DNA from: Bedellia somnulentella
Lineage: Eukaryota > Arthropoda > Insecta > Lepidoptera > Bedelliidae
DNA length: 64,000 nt
NCBI GenBank assembly: GCA_963576735.1
Contig: OY755187.1
Coordinates: 2,480,001-2,544,000 of the forward strand
Direction of reading: 5' to 3'
Part shown: one piece after another, positions 20,660-30,200 of the stretch
Position numbering within the stretch: position 1 is the first letter of the stretch
Layout of the letters: each line of letters opens with the position of its first letter
Notes under the pieces: generated by a model
What the model was told of the DNA's origin: nothing
What the model saw: the letters and a program-made list of their open reading frames with translations, nothing else
The model's database searches: none
Made by a program: the position numbers and the translations under genes

Positions 20660-23174
20660 CCGACTCCTTAATACACGATTGGAACCCACTTTAAACTGAC
20701 CGATTTAATTCAAAATTTGTACACTTATTGAGCATACATACATATACTCTCTCCGTTAGTTCCCATAATACATTTCATAGGTCGATCGCATTATCCTGAT
20801 AAGAGTCGCCAGAATCAAATAATTTCTAATGATACAGTATTAAGTACAAAAATAAATATATTTTACAAAAGATTTTTTTTATAATACGTAAAAAATAATG
20901 GGAACTCATCAATTGATGTTTTTATCTGCGTGGTACGATAAAGAATGCTAATGATTTTATTTATATAGAAGCAGGTGAAAATAATTGTTATTTATTATTC
21001 TCTGACCTTACTAAGTCCGGACGGCTACCGTAGAAGAATTGATTTGAGGGTTTTTCATCGTCACATTCTTGACTTAAACATAATTATAGAAAAAAATAAT
21101 GTAACGCTACTTACTTACACTCACGCCTATTGTCCCCAATAGAATAGGCAGAAACTATCGATCGTCATTTGGCACGGTCCTGACAAATTTCTCTTCTCTC
21201 ACATTCATTCCTATTACTCTTCCTTCCTCTTACTCTTCCTACCTCTTACTACTGATTATCTCATATTAATATAGACATATTCCTACATATATCTTGGTAT
21301 GGTATGAACTATGAAGAAAAAAGGGCATGTATGAAAAGATTGATTGGTTACAACGAAGCTAGATTTATTTGCCAGGATCGTATAAAGTGGTGATCGATAG
21401 TCTCGGCCTACCCCAATGAAAACTAACGGCATGAGTATATGTATGTATGTATTGTATAGATCTTGGTATTGTACAAATATTTATTAAGATGAAGATCGAA
21501 ACAAGTAGCATATCTCACCTGGAACCGCTCGTTAAATAAATCTGACTCATGGGATGAGGGCGACTGTGTGTGTCCGACTGGAGTTATTTGAGGACCTTTT
21601 AACAAATAAAATAGTATAAAAGTTTTGGTTTGGTTATTATTATTTTTGTGTTGCATATCTCTTGTGCCATATTTACGGCGAATAAATGTATTTCTTCTTC
21701 TTCTTCTTCTATATTACATCATATAGTATTATACATTCATTGGTAACTCATATCTGACCATAATATATATTGCAATGAATTTTACTTGAAACACTATTTT
21801 ATCATCGGAAGTACGACTGTTTTGATAATATAAAATTCATGTTGGATAGAAACATGAACAAGCACTTTACCTAACAAAAAATAATGAAACGATAAACAAA
21901 TGAAACGATTAAACCTGTGTATAAGAAACTATTTTAAAGACTCACCAATTTGCGAACAGTCTATCGTTTCAAACAAGTCTACCGTGGAGAGGTCCAGAGG
22001 CGATGGCAACGGGTTTGATGATCTGTGGTCTGAAACAAGTTAACTTTCATTACTATCATAAAATCACTTTTACCAAAAGAGAATAAATAAATAAATAAAA
22101 AAAATCATTTATTTCAGGCTAGTAGCCCATATTTAGCCATTACATACAACATAAAATGAAAAGTACAAATAAACTAAAATTATAATTATTAAAATTATAG
22201 AATAGAATAGAATAAAATAAGAATAGAATAGGTAGCTGACAATAGCACACTTGATCTTAACGCACGCACCCCATTTCAAGCTATATAAAGATAGTTTACA
22301 GAGCTCTCATATTTTATTTGCTGGTAAAGAAAATATAAATCTTTTTGAGATTGGAAGTAGAGACGAAGTAGACCAAAAAAAGTCAGGATGGATTGTTGAG
22401 GAATATATGAAGGAGTATATGAAAGTATGAAGATGTATAAAAAGTTGTAGTTTGACTCGAAATAAAACGCTGACCCTTATTAGAAGACAAAACTAAGTAG
22501 ATGATTAAAAAAGTACAGTACTGTAAGTTGTTCTATGTACGAAAATAAAGGAAACATTCAAATTATATACACTACAAATGCTCAATCAACAGTCATCTAT
22601 TTGAAATTAATTAAAATGACAAATTATTATTTTAATTATAAGCTTTATTTTTTTATCAGATGTAAAATTTTATTATGTAAGCCCAATTTTTTTATAACTA
22701 CCTCGGTTGATCGTTTTCTCTGATCATAAGTTACATAATCACAGCTTTAAGTCCTAAAAAGGCAGCACCAGCACCAGTGCATTTGAATTTGAATTTTTTT
22801 AGCCATTTCTTTCCTTTATCTACTAAGACACAAAACTCTTACTCTTACAAGCAGCCACAGCTAAATATTATCTGTCCCCAGATGAGTGGGCGGACTGCAA
22901 GTTGCGTAGATACAATTCATTGTGCGAAATATCGTTGCGGATCTTGGCAATAATATTGCGAGGAATACATTATTATAATGCTCTGGTTACCGCTTTTATG
23001 GATTTATATTCATAAGTATATAATACTTAATTAAATACTATTTAAGATGACATAAATGTCTTACTTTTATCCGCAGAGAGACTGTCTCCGTCCCCAAGAT
23101 GCAAGTGAGCCGGTTGCAAGTTGCGCGGAAACATCAACTGCGGGTCTTTGCGATAGCATTGCGATGAGGGTTGT
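20528..23174 (-). CDS. Ser/Pro-rich protein of unknown family, last four exons (partial)
   Basis: Minus-strand exons are 23174-23065, 22029-21946, 21595-21519 and 20557-20528 (with stop TAA). Donors are GTAAGA, GTGAGT and GTGAGA; acceptors are AATCAG, TTTCAG, TAAAAG and TTTCAG. All three joins are in phase, giving about 100 residues. Recognisable segments are CYRKDPQLMFPRNLQPAHLH, PLPSPLDLSTVDLFETIDC, HTQSPSSHESDLF and the acidic end EYIALSDSD. No known domain is recognised. The Ser, Pro and acidic composition suggests a regulatory tail rather than an enzyme. Upstream exons were not found; the first exon needs a preceding exon ending with two bases of a codon. The zinc-finger gene lies upstream on the same strand, so this could be its alternative 3' end. 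Confidence 0.6.
20614..20658. repeat. (TATG)n microsatellite
   Basis: About nine tandem TATG units, in the last intron of the partial gene. It resembles the tail of SINE A and LINE D, but no body is attached. Confidence 0.9.
21113..21185 (-). repeat. LINE family D 3' end fragment
   Basis: The complement encodes the RSIVSAYS-like C-terminus and then GGCGTGAGTGTAAGTAAG. It lies head to head with the plus-strand copy at 21296. Confidence 0.6.
21296..21452 (+). repeat. LINE family D 3' end with (TATG)n tail
   Basis: Remnant coding reads RACMKRLIG, then a diverged stretch, then a VSAYP-type end; the 3' terminus is AACGGCATGAGTATATGTATG. This terminus is shared with SINE family A. Confidence 0.7.
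21686..21708. repeat. (TTC)n microsatellite
   Basis: Seven CTT units inside an intron. Confidence 0.85.
22080..22235. repeat. AT-rich simple repeats: (AATA)n and (TAGAA)n
   Basis: AAATAAATAAATAAATAAA near 22084 and TAGAATAGAATAGAATAAAA near 22197. The section between reads like a degenerate LINE 3' end (TTTATTTCAGGCTAGTAGCC), but without coding support. Confidence 0.6.
22856..22963 (-). pseudogene. Decayed duplicate of the 23065-23174 exon
   Basis: This stretch aligns with the intact exon 210 bp away: CTCGCAATATTATTGCCAAG against the SQCYRKDPQ segment, and ACTTGCAGTCCGCCCACTCA against the LQPAH segment. It has an in-frame stop after SQYYCQDPQRYFAQ and poor splice sites. A tandem exon duplication followed by decay is the simplest reading. 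Confidence 0.55.
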
Positions 23175-23335
23175 CTGATTGCGGAAATTTTATGAATTAT
23201 TGCAAAACGCATTGTGTTAAACAGGCCTGTTTTTAAATTGAGACCGATATTTGCTTATATTTGTTTGCACCGCTCTGCCGGTACATTAATTTATATGTCC
23301 TTGTCAATATAAGTTGTAGTTTTTAACCGACTTCA

Positions 23336-24450
23336 TTAACCGACTTCAAAAAAGGAGGTTCTCAGTTCGATTGTTTGTATGTATGTATGTATAATTGTCC
23401 GCGATTATCTCGAGTTTGGCTTAAGCTATTTGGATGCGGTTTTCAGAACAGTATTCGTTACATTTAGGAGAAGGTTTTAGTGCCTTAACCGACCAAAAAA
23501 AGAAAGGAGGTTCTGTGTTTGACCTGTATGTATGTCTGTTGGTCCGCGATTATCTCACGTTTGGCTTAAGCTATTTGGATGCGGTTTTCAGAAAAGTATT
23601 CGTTACATTAAGGAGAAGGTTTAAGTGCCTTAACCGACCAAAAAAAGAAAGTAGGTTCTGTGTTTGACCTGTATGTATGTCTGTTGGTCCGCGATTATCT
23701 CACGTTTGGCTTAAGCTATTTGGATGCGGTTTTCAGAAAAGTATTCGTTACATTAAGGAGAAGGTTTAAGTGCCTTAACCGACCAAAAAAAGAAAGGAGG
23801 TTCTGTGTTTGACCTGTATGTATGTCTGTTGGTCCGCGATTATCACACGTTTGGCTTAAGCTATTTGGATGCGGTTTTCAGAAAAGTATTCGTTACATTT
23901 AGAAGATGGCTTAAGTGATTTAACCGACTCTAAAAGAAAGGATAGGCGATAGGCCTGCCCCCTATCACGTGAGTACACTGTCCATGCAAAACGTGGGTAC
24001 TCTGAACACCAGGTGACAAAGTCACGTGATGTTCAGAAGTATTAGTACCTCTGCCAACCCCTTCGGGGATATTCGGCGTGAAAGTTTATGCTTATGCTTA
24101 TTATAAAAGAAAGGAGGTTCTGTGTTTGACCTGCATGTATGTATGTTGGTCGGCGATTATCTCGCGTTTCGCTTAAGCTATTTAGATGCGATTTTCAGAA
24201 AAGTACTTGTTACTTTCAGGACAAGGTTTTAGTGATCTAACCGTCTCAAAAAAGGAGTTTCTGAGTTTCACCTATAAGTATGTATGTAAGTTTGAAGGTT
24301 CTTAGTTATTACTAGACAAAGAGTTATCAGTTTATGTTATTACATTCAGGAGAAGGTTTGAGTTCTTTAACCGACTCGAAAAAAAGGAGGTTTCTTAGTT
24401 TGAAATATAAGTATGTATGTAAAGTTATCAATACTAGACAGAGATTTATC
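23336..24450 (+). repeat. 145-bp tandem repeat array
   Basis: The landmark TTGGATGCGGTTTTCAGAA recurs at 23431, 23576, 23721 and 23866 with an exact spacing of 145 bp. One unit runs GGAGGTTCTGTGTTTGACCT through TCCGCGATTATCTCACGTTT to AACCGACCAAAAAAAGAAA. After a SINE insertion, two to three more diverged units follow to about 24450. The unit resembles a dispersed insect repeat that starts CCGACTTCAAAAAAGGAGG. Confidence 0.85.
23943..24103 (+). repeat. SINE family B, 5'-truncated, 12-bp target duplication
   Basis: TAAAAGAAAGGA at 23931-23942 is repeated at 24104-24115. The copy starts TAGGCGATAGGCCTGCCCCC and ends GGCGTGAAAGTTTATGCTTA. It splits one unit of the 145-bp array. Confidence 0.9.
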
Positions 24451-24562
24451 AATGTAATGTTAATAAAGTTTTTTTTTTGTAATAAACAGAGTTACTAAAT
24501 TATTAAACAAAAATGTATATAAAAAACATGAATAAATTACTCTTAATTATTAAAAAAAATAT

Positions 24563-25040
24563 CTATTGCAACATCATGTTTTTCATCCTGGTCATTTCAA
24601 TCAAGGCTCTTTCGTCACGGGGATGGTTAAGTAATTTCTTTGAATCTGTATCACTTAAAGCCATCCCATCAAGGGATTTTACACGACTCAACGCTACATT
24701 ATATATAAGAGTGTTTCTTCGCATTTGTGATAGGTGAACTTCTCTTTGCTCATCTATTTCGGCAGCAAGAGCAGCACGCTGACGATCTCTCTCATTCACG
24801 GCAAGCACGAGTTATCGACACGATAACGGTTAGAATGAGATGGCAGTATACGATACTAAGTAAGTGCGTAAAAGATGGCTGCTTTATCCCACGCGATAAC
24901 TAGTTTAAATACGGCTCGTGCTTGCCCTGCTGAAGTCTTTGTTTTTTTTTCGATGGGTGTTTCGTTCTCCCTTACGCGACTTTTCCTTAAAGCATCCTTT
25001 GATTTTCTATCTAGGCCCGCAGGTAAACAAAATAGTAACA
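24563..25040 (-). pseudogene. Coding remnant of a basic/coiled-coil protein, interrupted
   Basis: Two minus-strand coding-like segments are present. About 25022-24920 reads RKSKDALRKSRVRENETPIE then KKTKTSAGQA, preceded by a CCTAG acceptor-like site. About 24808-24563 reads VNERDRQRAALAAEIDEQRE, then VKSLDGMALSDTDSKKLLNH, ending with a stop after MKNMMLQ. They are separated by an interspersed repeat at 24805-24930 flanked by GGCAAGCACGAG and its complement. The first segment recalls the basic tail of Myb/SANT-like proteins, but that is weak. It may be a broken gene or a gene whose intron is that repeat. Confidence 0.4.
24805..24930. repeat. Interspersed repeat shared with 1.64 kb, with inverted ends
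   Basis: GGCAAGCACGAG (24799-24810) and CTCGTGCTTGCC (24915-24926) are complementary. The interior GAATGAGATGGCAGTATACG matches 1653-1700. Confidence 0.5.
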
Positions 25041-25189
25041 AGTAAGCTAAAGTCATAATAACAAATATTATAACTACCTGTTAAAAAAACTATAAAATAA
25101 ACGGACAGTAAAACTTATCTCTAAAAAACTATCACTAATTCACTAAAAAACTCAGAGTGATTTAAGAACTTATCACTAAAAAGTATGAA

Positions 25190-25385
25190 ATAAAAAACAA
25201 AAACAAAAACTTCAAATTAAAAACTAAACAGAAAAAAAAACAAATATTGTTACTTAAAACTATATTATTATTTTTTATTTAAAAAAGAACCGCCTTCAAA
25301 AATCTAACTGAAAAGTATAAAATAATTTTTATTTATTATGTACAACTCTATTCAACTTCTTCTTTTTGAAGTCGGTGCCAAACAG
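25190..25385 (+). repeat. Repeat arm 1 (complement at 26.0 kb, copy at 60.6 kb)
   Basis: Contains GAACCGCCTTCAAAAATC and ends TTTTTGAAGTCGGTGCCAA. It is the reverse complement of 26022-26180 and a direct match to 60600-60760, next to the Helitron helicase remnant. Confidence 0.75.
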
Positions 25386-25759
25386 ACAAATCCAAAATGA
25401 AAATTGCTACATAGAGAAAACTATACGAATAATAAATCAATCGATAGTGCCTCAACAACAGTAGGTAACACAATCGCGCTCAAAAATTAATTAATTTCAT
25501 CCGCTCGCAACGACGTCGCTTTATAAAGGATGGAATTGGGGGACAGTGAGCGGTGCTTAGCCTGGTGCGCATGCGTCGCACTCCGCAGAGAAATGATCAT
25601 AATATACATGTCACCGTAAAACTGTAAATACTAGTAAATTATAATTTTAGATAGATAGCGAGATAGTAAACTAACGTTAGGTTAGGTTATGTAAGATTAT
25701 CAGATTTCAAACTAACGGAATTAACAATTCGACAGAGACATGCATGCACCGAGTTGGCA
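25386..25759. other. Spacer inside the inverted repeat pair
   Basis: No gene. A GC-richer patch lies at 25500-25600 (GGTGCGCATGCGTCGCACTC). Confidence 0.3.
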
Positions 25760-26180
25760 CAACCAAAACTTCTAACACTTTGTAAAAAGACGATCGAGAA
25801 TCTAAATCACTACATAGTATAAAACAAAGTCGCTTTCTCTATCCATGTCTGGGATATAGGGACATCCTTATGTATACTTTAATCTGTAAAACTACGAAAT
25901 GAATTTTGATGCGATTTTTTTTATTAATTGATTAAAAAGGAAGGTTTATAAGGATTGAGAACTCACTCAACTTGGGCGGGCCACTAATATTCGTTATTCT
26001 TTGTCATGAAAATTGGTTTGGCACCGACTTCAAAAAGAAGAAGTTGAATAGAGTTGTACATAATAAATAAAAATTATTTTATACTTTTCAGTTAGATTTT
26101 TGAAGGCGGTTCTTTTTTAAATAAAAAATAATAATATAGTTTTAAGTAACAATATTTGTTTTTTTTCTGTTTAGTTTTTG
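25760..26180 (-). repeat. Repeat arm 2, extended copy of 60.6-61.0 kb
   Basis: The complement matches 60610-61022 over its whole length: GAACCGCC, then TGGCCCGCCCAAGTTGAG, then a conserved block around 60930-61020. It continues past the point where the other copy is interrupted by a LINE, so it supplies the uninserted sequence. Confidence 0.8.
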
Positions 26181-26518
26181 GTATTATTGTTTAAGAATGT
26201 ACAAGCCAGGGTGTTCTTTAAATTAGTAGTCTACATTGATAGGTTCAGATTTCGCGTAAACCTATGCTAATGCTGATAAATTGTTATTGGAGTGATCATA
26301 GAAAACTTCTTGTTGTTAACTGCACAAATAGACAAAAAATAAAGTTGAATAAACGCTTCCGTCGATCGCTTCTCTCTATCACGCAGACGTTCACATGTTC
26401 TTTCGCAAGTTCAGACGGCTTTCATCCATTTCTAAATATATCCAATCCATATCACATCAAAAACGTTATAGTATATAAAATCTTCCATATTAAACATCAC
26501 AGTCCCAATAATCTCACC

Positions 26519-26652
26519 AGCTAGATGATGCGGCCCCCGTACTGCCATAGCCGGCAGTCCACAGCGCGTCACTCGCGGTTGCAATGTCGCTACCAGCGGC
26601 ACGCGGACCGCCGCCGCCGATATACTTGGTGCGGTGAGAGACTGCTAATACA
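26519..26652 (-). CDS. GC-rich candidate exon (strand uncertain)
   Basis: An isolated GC-rich block is open on the minus strand in two frames; one reads KYIGGGGPRAAGSDIATASD then ALWTAGYGSTGAASSS. It is flanked by a TTAGCAG acceptor-like site and a GTGAGATT donor. On the plus strand a strong ACCAG acceptor and GTGAGAG donor also exist, but all frames from that acceptor are closed. None of the phases joins directly to the exon at 23174, so it either needs a missing exon or is not part of that gene. Confidence 0.3.
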
Positions 26653-27268
26653 TCATTTATACGTAAATAATTATCACACGCTTAATACTAAAAAATTTAA
26701 AAAAGCATGTTCTACAACATTATGAATACGAGACGATCTAAATAAATTCAAGTGAAATTGAACCTTTTTGTGTTAAGAATACGGGTGTTTTCTCGTCCCT
26801 ATGTTGTAGAGAATGCTTTTTAAGGTCCGTGTAGTATTGTAACTCAATTCATCAAAATTTTGACATAGGTCACTGTAGTTCTAAGCGTGCGTTATGTTAA
26901 TGCAGACAATAGAAGTAATTTGAATGGCGGAAGAGATGTAGGTATAATAGGTGGTAATGTAACTAGAGGACGATCACGGACAAGTTTGTATCAAATAGAG
27001 ACAAGGGCGGATGCAGCCATATGAACAAGATGGGCATACCCACAAGCCTAATATCGACCTACGAGCTCACACTATTATGGTCTATTGAGGCTAAAGATGA
27101 TACGATGATACTAATCACTATGGCCAAGAAAATTTTGGGTGCCCACAACCTTTTTGGAGGCTGGATCCGTTACTAAATAGAGATCGTGTAAAAAGAGAAA
27201 TATTTACAATGGTTGTTTTTTTAAAGGTTCTGTACACATGTCCTATACAATACTGTATTTTATTAAAT
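26653..27268. other. 3' flank of the zinc-finger gene
   Basis: No other gene. A minus-strand AATAAA at 27259-27264, just past the stop, is a good poly(A) signal candidate for the zinc-finger gene. A possible LINE-D-like stretch is near 26900-27110 (AGGACGATCACGGACAAGTT), but it is too diverged to call. Confidence 0.4.
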
Positions 27269-30200
27269 CTAGAAAACACATGCCTGAGATGGGTAGTTAA
27301 CCTCATTGTTCATTACTATTTTGCCGCCAATCCTTAAATCTTCTGCAGTTGCTGGAACCAACATCTGAAAGATGAAGCAAGATATATAAATATTTTTTTA
27401 TATATGCATATATATAGAAATTTTGTATATACCTAATGACGATTCATGGCATAAATAACTAAGAAATTGAGCTTGGTATAATATAAAAAAATAATAATTT
27501 TGGAATCTGGATTCCGAATTCACATCGATTTTGATGAAAACATCCATCGAGGCTATCATTATACCATACCTGTTTTCCTCCCGGCAGTTTAGTATCCACG
27601 ACTTTCACAAGTACCGGAGTACTGTTATGATCAGGTTTCAGCAAAGCAAAAGGTGTTTGCCGATTAGCTACAGCTACTCCCATATGATACGTATTTATCG
27701 GCTCAACGATAATTCCGCCGTCCGTAGGAGCCAGTGATTGGGTCATCCAAATAGATGAAGAGTCTGATAAACTATTTTGGGTGTCCCAAGATGGGACTGG
27801 ATCCCATATTTTGTTCGAAGACCAGTTTAATTGAAGAGGATTCTCTATTTGGGGAATGTATGCGTTTTCTGATGAGGTAACTTCACATTGATCTGATATT
27901 CTGAAATAATAAAGGGATTTCAGGATTTGAACATATTTTTAAATTTGTATCAAATGTAATAGATATAATCTTACATGTCTGTCGTATCAGGTTTTGATGT
28001 AGATGGTTCAGTAGTTTGTAGATCGGGTTCACTTGCTTTATCAAAGCTATCTTCTTCAGGATTGGAAGACCTATCCGAATGAGTCTGAAAAAGTTAAATT
28101 TATAGTTGAATAAATATTATAACCTTAATAATAATAAAGGACGGTACCACAGACGTTTGTCGAGCATGTGGCCGTCCCGAAGAGTCACTTAGGCATGTTA
28201 TTTCCGGTTGTTCGGCTCTTGTTAACACTAAGTACTTGCACAGACACAACCAAGCAGCCAAAATCCTGCATCAGGAGCTCGCTCTAAAATACGGACTCTT
28301 GCAACAGAGGCTGCCGTATTACAAGTATCTGCCGGAGCCAATCCTAGAAAACGACCGTGCCAAAATCTATTGGGACCGATCCGTTATCACGGACAGGACT
28401 ATTCTAGCGAATAAGCCTGATGTCGTGGTATGGGATCGGTCGCAGTCGAGGGTATTTCTAGTGGATGTCACTATCCCTCATGACGAGGGTCTCGTGAAAG
28501 CCGACACCGAGAAGCGTTGGAAATATCTCGATCTGGCTCACGAGATCACCGACGTGTGGGGTGTGACTTCGACAGAAATAATCCCAATTGTTTTGTCTGC
28601 GAACGGGTTAATTCCAACCAGCCTCGCGACCAACTTGAGACGGTTGGATTTCTGTGGCGTGTCGGTTCCAGCACAAAAGCAGAAAGCGGTGCTGCTCGAT
28701 ACGGCCACAGATATACGGCTCGGATCGTCCGTCGGTTCTTGAACCTGAGTCCCTGACCCCGACCGACTGTGCACTTGTCGAGGAGTACCGCCTCTTCCAT
28801 TTAAAATTCTAATTTTCTGTTTCGGCCATGGGAGAGGCGAGGAACTAAAAGTGTTCCCAATAATAATAATATAACCCTTTATAAGGCTCTGATCATATAT
28901 TGGACACTACAAGTTCTACCTTATCAACCTACCTTCAAATAGAAGTGAAATTCAATGAATTTTTGGTCAAACCTCTCCCTTATAAAGGTTTGGCTCAAAA
29001 TTGCTTTACTAATGGTTTTATACGATATAATTATTTAAAAATTTGCTTACTTTATTCTTATGACACACAAGGTTCGACTGTTGATTGAATCCTTTGTTAC
29101 AGATGTTGCAGCGATACGGACGAGCGTTTGTGTGCGTGAAGAGATGATTTCTTAGATTACCTGGACAAATGCGATTTAAAGCAAAGGATCATTTAAAGAA
29201 ATATGATTCTTTCTCATAAAACATATCTACATTTCTATCCTTTGCATTAACTTCATGAAGAACTAGTAAACTAAAATTTTTATTTTAAATTACAACTGAC
29301 CTTTTTGATGAAATCCTTTAGGACACAAATGGCATTTGTAAGGTTTCTCATTTGAGTGTATCTTCCTATGAGATATTAGAGTTGAAACTCGGTTGAACGT
29401 TTTGTGACACACCTGAAATTGTTTCAAATATTCAAAATAGTTTTTTAATTATAATCTTTCTCTGAATTATTTACAGTAACTTATAATTTGAACATGAGAT
29501 CAGATCATGAGGACATAAAAAAAAATGCTTTCCCGATTAATACGTTTGAGTGATAATAATCTTGGTCGAAAATATTGAAATAGAGTGGAACGTAGAAAAT
29601 ATTTAGAATAGAATAGAATAGAATAACTCTTTATTGTACATCAAACACAAATTTACAAAAGAAATTATCATACAGTTTTCAGTGAGGTACAACTTAATTT
29701 GTTACTTTGCAATCACACTAGCCCCACAAGATACAGTCTTTCCGCGGAATATTGGAAACTCTTGTCCTATACACTATAGAATTTAAGTAAACAGAGTAGA
29801 ATCAAAATCGTTTACAGATATTGAAATTCTTTGTTTCCGCTCTATTTAGTTAAGTTCATTATCTACTCACCTCTGCTAACTATCTACACACACACACGCA
29901 CACACACACACAAACACCACACACATACTTTTTCAACTGTAAATAGTTAGGTTAGTTTTAATGCCTTCAATATGTATTCATTTATATCTGTAAAGACTTA
30001 CTCTACTCAAAACTGTCTCCCATAGTACAGTTAAATCTAGTTTGGGAGACACGACAAAAATGTTTGTAAAAAGTCGCCAAATTCCAAATCTAAATTGTGT
30101 TATATATAATTTATATATATTTCAAATGTATTAACTAAAGGCAAATAAATATTTTTAATTTTTTTAATTACTTGTGCCGTGTAATGTAGTAAGATGCATG

